The translations under genes and the position numbers were made by a program. A stretch of 64,000 nucleotides of DNA from positions 10,372,534 to 10,436,533 of the forward strand of contig NC_048546.1 in the NCBI RefSeq assembly GCF_902806685.2. The letters are read 5' to 3'. Under the pieces are notes generated by a model that saw only the letters and a program-made list of their open reading frames with translations, had not been told where the DNA came from and ran no database searches. Positions 56,047 to 64,000 of this stretch are shown piece by piece; the first letter of the stretch is position 1; every line of letters begins with the position of its first letter. This DNA comes from Maniola hyperantus (Eukaryota > Arthropoda > Insecta > Lepidoptera > Nymphalidae).

Positions 56047-56224
56047 TACGCGGCAGAAAGCAATGTACTTTCGACCTTTGTCGACCTTTTGAAGGAGATA
56101 GCGGAGCACTCTCTCTGTCGTTGAGACCGACAAAACGTCATATAGGTATGAGTGACAGAGACAACGCTCTACAAAGCCGAAATGTCATTCTAAAGGCCGA
56201 TGTACATTACTTTTTGCCGCGTAC
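56047..56224 (-). mobile_element. MITE 'TACGCGGCAGAAAG', copy 2
   Basis: TACGCGGCAGAAAGCAATGT at the left and ACATTACTTTTTGCCGCGTA at the right. The interior (GAGACCGACAAAACGTCATA) is the reverse complement of the copy at 39361, hence the strand. Length 178 bp against 176. Confidence 0.85.
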
Positions 56225-57015
56225 TGTATCTATAATGAAGGGTCATCGTGGCCATCATTTACCACGAGATCAAAGGCGTCGGACTACTGTGTCTCATGTT
56301 ATACTGTGCCTTTAATCCAAAGTCTTCCTCACAAACTTGACGACGCTGGCACTTCAGGGTGCAAAAAACAAGACATGTCCTGCAAAGTTGCTTTGTGTGG
56401 CGAGCTTAACACAAATGAGTATGTAATTAATGAGCGTAGAACATAGGCGCTATACTCGTTATAATGTCGAATTTTTGATAATTACCTACGCAACCGTTAT
56501 GTACTTACGTCAACTTTTTTAATTAAAATTTCCTGAATAGCTAAAATTTTAGATGAAGCGACGCCGATGGCTTCTGGTTTTGTCCTTTATTAATTACATG
56601 CTAATTATATGAAGCTGTCATTTTCTAAAAAACGTGATTTTAATGAAAAACGATCGATCGAACCTAATAATAACCGAAAATACAAGGAACCTAAAGCTTA
56701 ATTGGTTATAATTTGCCAAAACAGACAAATCTGTTTGGTACATCGTGGCATGCGATATGCACCACCCACCCTCCCACTACTAAAGAAACAGGAAAAGCAA
56801 GCAATCCATATCGAATTATGCATTGTGCAGTCTTACATCTCCTGAGGGTGCGGGTCCGGTAATGCAGTGAACTGTGTTCCAGAAGAATTTTGTTGTCAGT
56901 TGTGTGTTGGTAAATCATAGATAACAGAGTGGATTGTACTTACCTACTTATCGCTTACTTTTGTTATCACGTGTTTAGTGCCTAAAGAATCAGTAGGTAT
57001 TATAATATTATGTAT
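56225..57015. other. no feature recognised
   Basis: Nothing is identified. Confidence 0.4.
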
Positions 57016-57172
57016 AGTCCGCGACAGGTTGAGATGGCAATCGGGTTGTGAGGCGGGGGACGCCACGCACACCCGCACGTCTCCCGCGCTCGCCCGCACT
57101 GGGTTAGCGCGGGGGCGTTGCGGGTGTGTGCGGCGTTCCCTCCCCGATTATCATCTCGACCTGTCGCGTACT
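57016..57172. mobile_element. GC-rich palindromic MITE, copy 3 (best)
   Basis: Ends GTCCGCGACAGGTTGAGATG and CATCTCGACCTGTCGCGTAC are inverted almost throughout. The interior GCACACCCGCACGTCTCCCG and GCGGGTGTGTGCGGCG are also inverted. It makes a spurious 89-codon frame. Confidence 0.85.
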
Positions 57173-57653
57173 TTATCCTTCATTCGTCGATCTTTAAATG
57201 TACAGATAGATAGGTACATAGTGCCGTTAGAACCAGATGAGAAATGAATTAATAGTTAACGTGTTTCGTTAATCTCCATAAGTACCTCCACCATTAATAA
57301 TATTGGAGCATCGAATGTAAATTCCCACTCATTATCCTAGCGCTCCTGGCTGTCAACTTGACTGTCAGCTTACTTTTTATTCATGAGCAGTGAGGACTGT
57401 ACTCAAAATGTGTCACCAATTTACTTAAAGATACTCGCGTTACGAACTTTGTATCCATACTTGAAAGTTTTAAACAGCTGTCTTACTCAGTTTTGCTTTT
57501 TGTTATAATCAACAAGTCCTCATAAAAATGTTCAAGCTGATCTTGCGTTGTTTTCCTGATTTTTTCAGCAAGTTTTTTGAAGAAGTATTGCATTTTGCAT
57601 TTTTGCATTTTCATAGAAATACATAAATATTAATAACTAGAATCTAGATGATG
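57173..57653. other. no feature recognised
   Basis: AT-rich. Nothing is identified. Confidence 0.4.
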
Positions 57654-57864
57654 CCCGCGACTTCGTCCGCGTGGATTTAGGTTTTTGAAAATCCCGTGGG
57701 AACTCTTTAATTTTCCGGGATCAAAAATAGCCTATGTCCTTCCCCGGGATGCAAGCTATCTTTATACTAAATTTCATCAAAATCGGTTAAACGGATGGAC
57801 CGTGAAAAGCTAGCAGACAGACAGACATACAAACACACTTTCGCATTTATAATATTAGTATGGA
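57654..57864 (-). mobile_element. Helitron-like element, best full-length copy
   Basis: Reads CTAGATGATGCCCGCGACTT, GTCCGCGTGGATTTAGG, TCCCGTGGGAACTCTTTAAT, GCCTATGTCCTTCCCCGGGA, AATCGGTTAAACGGATGGAC and CGCATTTATAATATTAGTAT, ending GGA (TCC on the minus strand). TC start, CTAG end, A/T insertion point and a CGCG-stem hairpin are all present. TCCATACTAA subfamily. Confidence 0.88.
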
Positions 57865-57878
57865 TTAATGTAGTATTT

Positions 57879-58212
57879 CATCATCATATTATTATGATCC
57901 TCTCATCGCCGGCTCACTACTGAACACGGGTCTCCTCTCAGAGTGAAAAGGCTTTTGGCCATAGTCTACCACGCACGCTGGCCATGTGCGGAATGGTAGA
58001 CTTCAAACACCTTTGAGAACATTATGGAGAACTCTGAGGCATGCAGGTTTCCTCACGATGTTTTCCTTCACCGTTAAAGCAAATGATATTTAATTACTTA
58101 AAACACACATAACTCCGAAAACTTAGAGGTGCGTGCTCGGGATCGAACCCCGACCTCCGATTAGAAAGCGGACGCCCTAACCACTAGGCTTACACGGCTT
58201 GTAGTAGCAGTG
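57879..58212 (-). mobile_element. tRNA-derived SINE, family A, full length with TSD
   Basis: TGTAGTATTT flanks both sides (57869-57878 and 58213-58222). On the minus strand the head AAGCCGTGTAAGCCTAGTGG and GGTCGGGGTTCGATCCCGAG give clear boxes A and B. It lies 14 bases from the Helitron-like element at 57654. Confidence 0.93.
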
Positions 58213-58222
58213 TGTAGTATTT

Positions 58223-58540
58223 GAAATGTATAAAAAAACAGTCAAAATCAACGACAACACCGAGAGTACGCGTGGGGTTAAGCATGTCTTGCATGTCTTA
58301 TTTAAAAATCCAGTCAGTGATCGTCGGACCAGTCTCTTATAGCATCATACCTGCAGAGTGCACCCAGCTACGTGGCCTGCATGTGTCGCACGTGTTCTAT
58401 CTGTCGAGGATTATCTCTAGGAGCAAGGCTGAACTGACATATTCATCAACTACTTATACCCAACGCTTCTTATCATCTCTATTCTCTCTCGTCTCTATAC
58501 AAACTAGGTACTTACATTTTGTCAATATTATTTTTAATGA
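58223..58540. other. no feature recognised
   Basis: A 107-codon frame (58221-58544) has no domain I recognise. Confidence 0.3.
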
Positions 58541-58850
58541 CTAGCTGACCTGCCCTGGTTTCACTCGTATGGATTTTTTGGAAACCGGCGAGGGGTATGC
58601 TATATGCTAAACTTATATCCAAATGCCCAATTTCATGGTAACTTGAAATTTGACGGTCTTTCATACAAACTTTCTTTTCTTTCCCAGTATTAATTATCCC
58701 TTGGGAATGAAATCTCCAAGAATCGTGAAACAGGTAATTTTAACGAAAAGCCTAAAGGCAATTTTTATGGATGAAACTTGAAAACTGATAGACTTTCTTA
58801 CACATTTAGGCTATTTATCCCCCTTAGGGGCAGAATTTCTTAAAATCCTT
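58541..58850 (-). mobile_element. Helitron-like element of another family
   Basis: CTAGCTGACCTGCCCTGGTT, TTTCACTCGTATGGATTTTT at the 3' end; AAATGCCCAATTTCATGGTA inside. The 5' boundary is uncertain. Confidence 0.5.
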
Positions 58851-58937
58851 TCTTACACTGGAATTCATTCATTCAGACGACAGGTGCCATATTCAATCTT
58901 AATGCATTGCATAAATGTTGAATTATATGACACATAT

Positions 58938-58990
58938 CATCTAAAGGATTCCCTAAAGAAGCAGGGCTTCTTTAGGGAACCCTTTAGATG
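58938..58990. repeat. near-perfect palindrome, 25-bp arms
   Basis: Arms 58938-58962 and 58966-58990 pair with one mismatch around a 3-nt loop. Confidence 0.93.
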
Positions 58991-59093
58991 GATTAGGAAC
59001 CTTGACTATGAATTCCAGTGTTAATGAGTGGCTACGTTATAAAAGAAACCTACTGTCAAAAATTCCCTAACTTTTATTACGAACTAGCTGCCC

Positions 59094-59269
59094 TGGCGAA
59101 CTTCGTTCCGCCTAACAGTCGATTTAAATTTTTTAAATTTTTCTCTCCTTAAGAACCATCCTCGTACTTCAAGGAATATTATAAAAAAAGAATTAGCGAA
59201 ATCGGTTCAGCTGTTCTCGAGAATTGCGATGAGCAACACATTTAGTGATTCATTTTTATATATTATAGA
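59094..59269 (-). mobile_element. Helitron-like element, 'CTAGCTGCCCTGGCGAAC' family
   Basis: CTAGCTGCCCTGGCGAACTT with CGTTCCGCC hairpin, AAATCGGTTCAGCTGTTCTC and AATTGCGATGAGCAACACAT, ending TTTTTATATATTATAGATT. A family I recognise from lepidopteran genomes. Confidence 0.7.
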
Positions 59270-59741
59270 TTGAGCACCTCTCTGCGAGGGGTGATAAATG
59301 CACTAGTTTCATAGAACTTGCGTGCTCACTCATTTAGGTACTAGGTACTTACTCGGAACAAACGAAAAGTTTGGCGTATTTAAAACAGAGTTTGATCTTC
59401 ACAAAACATCGAAATAAAAGTTCAACATTAGCTATTTCAAAACTGTTACACGTTATGTAGAATTTCAGCTGTGACAATGCATTCGTTCCGTCACAGGCGT
59501 CACAGCCACCCGTCTCGATCGTTTGTAAAGCTCTCTTCAAAGAGGGCCAGGGTTGTAACGCATCGCGGTTTATATTGAACTGAACATTTAGGTTTGTTCA
59601 CACGAGCGACACGTGGCGCCATAAAACGCTGCCTTACCGCACTTGTAATTAAATTCCTGAAACCCTAAAACCTTTCAGGAATCCTTTTTCCATAGATCAC
59701 TTCACCAACGACAAGTATGGAAAACGTAAAGAAGAAGAAAA
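59270..59741. other. no feature recognised
   Basis: Nothing is identified. Confidence 0.4.
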
Positions 59742-60081
59742 TTTTTACAAAAAAAATAAAAACCGACTTCGATACACAAACACTAAAAATTTAAAAATAA
59801 TTTAATTTATTACCGAATATCTTATGTATACAAGAGTTAATATAGTTCCATAATAATACTTTTTGGTGCCGGTGCCAATTATTAGCTTTAGCTGCGCGAA
59901 TCGTCTAGACTTCATATTTTTATGAGACTCCACAATGGCACCTCATTGGCACCGACCCCAAAAAATATTATTATGGAACTATATTAACTCTTGTATACAT
60001 AATATATTCGGTAATAAATTAAATTATTTTTCAATTTTTAGTGTTTTGTATCGAAGTCGGTTTTTATTTTTTTTGTAAAAA
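59742..60081. mobile_element. foldback element with ~138-bp arms
   Basis: 59742-59880 and ~59944-60081 are inverted copies with few differences. Markers: AAAAACCGACTTCGATACAC against GTATCGAAGTCGGTTTTT, and GTATACAAGAGTTAATATAG against its complement. The central ~63 bases (AGCTGCGCGAATCGTCTAGA) are single copy. No coding. Confidence 0.9.
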
Positions 60082-60407
60082 AATTTTATTTCACAATTTT
60101 TAGTGGTCCCATGGAATTATGCTATGACTGGTTAAAAATCTACTGTTTACTAAGCTATTACACTGATCGCGAGCAATTTACTCTTATCCGTTGAGGAGTT
60201 CCAGTATCTATCTTCGAAGATGTTCATCAGATCTTCACCAAATTTAAATGGGACCAACTTTGAAGTAAACCCTTTCAAACAAAAAAAAAATTTTCAAAAT
60301 CGGTCCAGGCGTCTTCGAGTAATCGGGGAACATACATAAAAAAAAAAAAAAAAAAAAAAAAGATTCCGACGAATTGAGAACCTCCTCCTTTTTTTGAAGT
60401 CGGTTAA
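60082..60407 (+). mobile_element. repeat segment ending in AAGTCGGTT
   Basis: GGGACCAACTTTGAAGTAAA, TTTCAAAATCGGTCCAGGCG, a run of about 22 A (60339-60360), GACGAATTGAGAACCTCCTC and TTTTTTTGAAGTCGGTTAAA. The final GAAGTCGGTT is the inverted counterpart of AACCGACTTC at 59761, so the foldback and this segment may be one element (59761-60407). Confidence 0.6.
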
Positions 60408-61450
60408 AAAACAGGTCCAAGGATGCTTTCATTTACATTACAAATTAAGAAATAAACATTTTTCTTTTTTTTTTTTTTTTTTTGTTACAGTGTGTTAACC
60501 AGGATGCACTCCCTCCCACCTTGGCCGCAAACATATATTATTATAATGTAACAATTCGGAATTCGATTATAATGGTTGCAGTACTGATCAGAGAAACGTT
60601 TCTATGAAACCTCACTCGCTACAGCAATGTTAGAAGTTGTATTGCATGAGTCATTAAAAAAGTGTGCAATGTAATGCTTGGTTTGACATACTCACCGAAG
60701 TAATGCTCTAATCCGAGCTGATTACATTACATGCTCGTGGTCAGTACGCACGTTAAAGAACATGGACTCAGCAGAACTGCGATGAAATGTGCTTGTCTAA
60801 TCAGCGCGAGAAGTTTGTGGTATGTGAATGATGCGACACGATAAAAAGTTATGAAACAAATAATCTCGCTTCGAACTAAACATCTATTCTTTGTTGCCGC
60901 TAAAATAAGATACGTCTTTTTAATAGCTGTTTAGTGTCCCGTCTGAAATATCCTGGATTGTGGCCGATATTATAAATAAGGAACAGCTGGTGAAAGTCGT
61001 TAAGAAAAGTTGCTTTCGGATTTGAATACTTTACGTAGACTTTTTATGGGATTTTTGGACAACATTGTTTTTCTAATAAAATCTTAATTTATCAAAGTAG
61101 CTTTTATATTCTAGTGGCTAGGTATTCGTAAATATACCTACCTATCTACCATATTAGGATTAGGTGAATACGTACCAGCTTAGCTAAAGGTGGTGGTTTG
61201 CATGATATTATTGCATTAAACAAGGTACTTAGGTCCGGTATTTTTCGTTTCTAATCATCACGACATTTTTTGGAAACTTACTGTTTTACAGAAATTACAG
61301 TACGCAATTTTTGTAAAACTGAAAATCTAAGGTGTCAGATATTATTATTGAGCAAAACTATTTTTACAAATACCAAAAAAAATGTAATAGTTTTGTATAA
61401 TTTGTATAATATTAATGACCTTTTTAGGGAGGCATTATTGCATTTAATAA
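60408..61450. other. no feature recognised
   Basis: A poly(T) run at 60461-60483; otherwise AT-rich. Confidence 0.4.
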
Positions 61451-61680
61451 TCACTACCCATATTATAAATGCGAAAGTGTGTTTGTTTGTTGGTTTATTG
61501 GTTTGTTGGTTTATCCTTCAATCACGCCGCAACAGAGCAACGGGTCGACGTGATTTTTTGCATAGGTATAGTTTAAGACCTGGAGAGAAAGAGGCTACGT
61601 TGTATCCCGGAAAATCAAAGAGTTCCCACGGGATTTTTAAAACCTAAATCCACTCGTACGAAGTCGCGGGCATCAGCTAG
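61451..61680 (+). mobile_element. Helitron-like element, full length
   Basis: TCACTACCCATATTATAAAT after AA at the start and GCGGGCATCAGCTAG before T at the end. The body has GTTTGTTTGTTGGTTTATTG and AGAGTTCCCACGGGATTTTT. The best copy of the TCACTACCC subfamily. Confidence 0.88.
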
Positions 61681-61871
61681 TGCCTAAGAAGTTCGAGAAG
61701 GTAGGTATAATTATTGGTGGTAAATTATTATTAGAATTATTTTGTGTGAGAGTCCAAAAAAGGTTAGCTTAAGCTAGGAGATAAAGCATAGTAATCGTTT
61801 TAGATAACAATCTTAACGTTAGACATTACCATAATTTAAGAAATCTTCCGAAGGATGCTGTCAACGCCTTT

Positions 61872-62402
61872 TTAGGGTTCCGTAGTTAACAAGAAACCCT
61901 TATAGTTTCGCCATGTCGGTCTGACCGTCCGCGTCTTAGTTCAGAGCACCTCGTGTGGTTCAGAGGCTCTAAAACTAGAAAGCTGTAAGCAGGGATCTAT
62001 TTGCGAAATACTAAGCTTTAAAGTGTTAATTTTTGTTAGAGTCAAGTGCCCTCCCCCTATCAGACAGAGGCTCATGTCAGATTCTTTTTGTATAGGTATA
62101 CCTAATTCGAGAAAGAGGTCAGCCGCCAAATCCAACTCGGTTGGGCATTCAGAAAGCTTCGAGATGTCTTCTTGTCCAAAATTCCTTCATGCGGCGCAAG
62201 ACCGTGGCATGTGAAAGTTCCTACAAGAGACCTATATCCAGCAGTAGACGTCTATCGGTTGACGATGATGATGATGATGATACCTATTAGTAGGTATGGT
62301 ATATAATATTATAGATGATGTTGTTAAACGTATAAAACAGCTATTCTAACTACGGAACGGAACCCTACACTGCCCGTGGCCCGACATTAACTTGACCAGT
62401 TT
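61872..62402 (+). mobile_element. lepidopteran repeat with 'TTAGGGTTCCGTAG' end, interrupted
   Basis: Left end TTAGGGTTCCGTAGTTAACA, CCCTTATAGTTTCGCCATGT. Right end CGGAACCCTACACTGCCCGT, GGCCCGACATTAACTTGACC. A LINE 3' end sits between them at 62140-62281. Confidence 0.55.
62140..62281 (+). mobile_element. LINE 3' end with (GATGAT)n tail, nested
   Basis: CGGCGCAAGACCGTGGCATG, TTCCTACAAGAGACCTATAT, CCAGCAGTAGACGTCTATCG, then GACGATGATGATGATGATGA. Same terminus as at 12470. 5' boundary approximate. Confidence 0.6.
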
Positions 62403-62589
62403 TATTAGAATTATGATTTTGATGGAAACTATTTACATAAACACGTCATTTGCAAAGTATTTATTATTATTGCTCACGTAATAATTGCCTAGGTGTTAAA
62501 TGTTTTAAATAGATGACACAATAAATATAGCAATGTAACGATGCTTTTTTGCAAATTTGATAGCTAGGTATTCGATGTTTGCTCAGAAA

Positions 62590-62880
62590 CAGAAAAACTA
62601 TCTCTTGGACACGAATTTATCCACGTGTAATTTTTGGAAACTTTGTTTTCCCGAGATAAGGGTACTTTCAGAATGCAAGCTATCGTAGTGCCAAATTTCG
62701 TTAAAATCGATCAAGTAATTGGAATGTAGCACTATTTTCCAAACACAGCGATACTAATTTCCACATCGCGGATTTTTAAATGACACTTGTGCAACAGACA
62801 ATTTGGACTCATGGCATAAAAAAGTAACAAACAAACAAACACTTACACTTTCGGTTAAAATACTAAAACAGATTAACAAA
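62590..62880 (-). mobile_element. Helitron-like element, strongly decayed
   Basis: CGAATTTATCCACGTGTAAT, CAGAATGCAAGCTATCGTAG, GTTAAAATCGATCAAGTAAT and ACAAACAAACACTTACACTT keep the order of the Helitron-like body on the minus strand. The ends are lost; about 70 bases near 62730-62800 may be inserted. Confidence 0.45.
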
Positions 62881-63866
62881 AATACAGATTACACAGAAAA
62901 ATAAATCTGTTTTAATGTAAAGTTACTGAATCGCTTCATTTTAGAACAAATCATTAAAATCGTAAGAGAACACGATACACCTTTTATCAAGAACATCAGG
63001 TTACCAAATTATGAGAGAGAATTTTAAGTGGGATCATAATAGGGAGCGTAATATGCAAATACAACGATTGAATTTAAAATTTCAATACTATAACGAAGTG
63101 ACGACTCTCTAAACTCTAAATAATGATTCCAAACTATTTCCAATTTCTAATTATGAATAGAAGATTATTATATAGATTATGGTAAGTAACTTTTGTTTAT
63201 ATCGTGAATTAAAATTTAAAAATACAATAAAAAAATGTAGTTTCTAGACATTGATGAACTGACAAAAAAAATGGATCCGAATAAGCTTTTCAAAATTCAA
63301 AATTAATTTATTTAATGTAGGTATTTCTGTAAGTACTTTACGCAAACGATAGGGCGTTGCCAGATTTGATTATGAAGGTCTCTTATGTCGTTTTAAAGAA
63401 CTCTCTGTTTATAAAGATTAATATTTTGTCTCACATTTGTTATTAAATTGATAAACAGAGACTGTTAGGCAAGCCCGAAAGGTTTGCCCGCCATTTCTGT
63501 TTGTTTTAGGACGAATGCGCGGATTTTTTCGTTTCTCGAGTTATTCTCGAAGGAAAGTTTTACAGGCCACCTATGCTAAGCTTTGCCGAATGACCCCGAT
63601 CCTAGCTTTCTTTAAAATTTACCCCTTGAAGAATCTTTTACGTTACAAAATATCATTTTAAGTAAAGTAAATACATATAAAATACGTATTTTATAGATTC
63701 CGTTTTTATGATACGCATACCCCCTGTGCTGCGGTAAAGTTTCTTGCATAAATACGCTAAATGGTTGAATTGTTTCCAAGCGTATAGGATGACCATGAAT
63801 AAGTTTTCAAATTTTTTTAAATGCAACTAACAGAAATAAATAAATTGTTTCGAAATTATTATTATA
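62881..63866. other. no feature recognised
   Basis: AT-rich. Nothing is identified. Confidence 0.4.
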
Positions 63867-64000
63867 CTAGCTGATGCCCACGACTTCGTCCACGTAGATT
63901 GAAGTATTCAAAAATTCTGTGGGAACTCTTTCATTTTCCGGGATAAAAAGTAGCATAATGTACGAGTACCTTTTCGGGTCTTTGACTTTACCCATGCAAA
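63867..64000 (-). mobile_element. Helitron-like element, cut by the window edge
   Basis: CTAGCTGATGCCCACGACTT, GTGGGAACTCTTTCATTTTC, CGGGATAAAAAGTAGCATAA and GACTTTACCCATGCAAA: the 3' half of a TCACTACCC-type copy. The 5' end lies outside the window. Confidence 0.75.

Noticed and set aside
56978..57247. 89-codon frame with basic and cysteine residues
   Set aside because: Produced by the GC-rich palindromic MITE; similar frames occur over its copies at 1714 and 9433.

Overview
The window reads as a piece of a lepidopteran (butterfly or moth) nuclear genome. It is AT-rich. Nearly everything recognisable is a transposable element of a kind I know from moths and butterflies: tRNA-derived SINEs with (GATGAT)n tails, short Helitron-like elements ending in CTAG, many small inverted-repeat elements, and LINE fragments. 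I see no convincing complete host gene. The species assignment is by recognition, not by a search.

Layout. 1-17 kb holds MITEs (918-1340, 8468-8633, 10927-11226, 14381-14539), a GC-rich palindromic MITE family (1801-1950, 9357-9497), Helitron-like copies including a head-to-tail pair at 7148-7587, tRNA-derived SINEs and a decayed RTE-type reverse transcriptase end at 3069. 17.5-22.1 kb is dominated by one LINE whose 998-codon frame still carries a complete endonuclease and reverse transcriptase, followed by a 3' UTR with a long (CA)n tract, a stem-loop and a (TTTA)n tail. 22-34 kb is a dense mosaic of Helitrons, SINEs and nested MITEs, plus a tandem array with a unit of about 380 bp at 31918-32765. 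34.8-37.7 kb looks like a roughly 3-kb PIF/Harbinger transposon with matching ends and a transposase N-terminal exon on the minus strand, itself interrupted by a Helitron. 38-52 kb has more MITEs, full SINEs with target-site duplications, an RTE reverse-transcriptase tail (44104) and a deleted Jockey-like LINE (50348-51282). 52-64 kb has a possible terminal coding exon (52217), near-perfect short-loop palindromes (55480-55612, 58938-58990), a long foldback (59742-60081) and further Helitrons up to the window edge.

How the parts relate. The SINEs and Helitron-like elements are non-autonomous and need enzymes encoded elsewhere. The most abundant SINE and the LINE 3' ends share a GATGAT-type tail, so a LINE of that kind is a plausible driver. 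Four SINE copies keep clear target-site duplications. The only long coding sequence is the LINE at 18625-21621. The strongest unexplained signal is a set of near-perfect short-loop inverted repeats, with a micro-inversion lying beside two of them; these look like template-switch products or assembly foldbacks rather than ordinary transposon ends.
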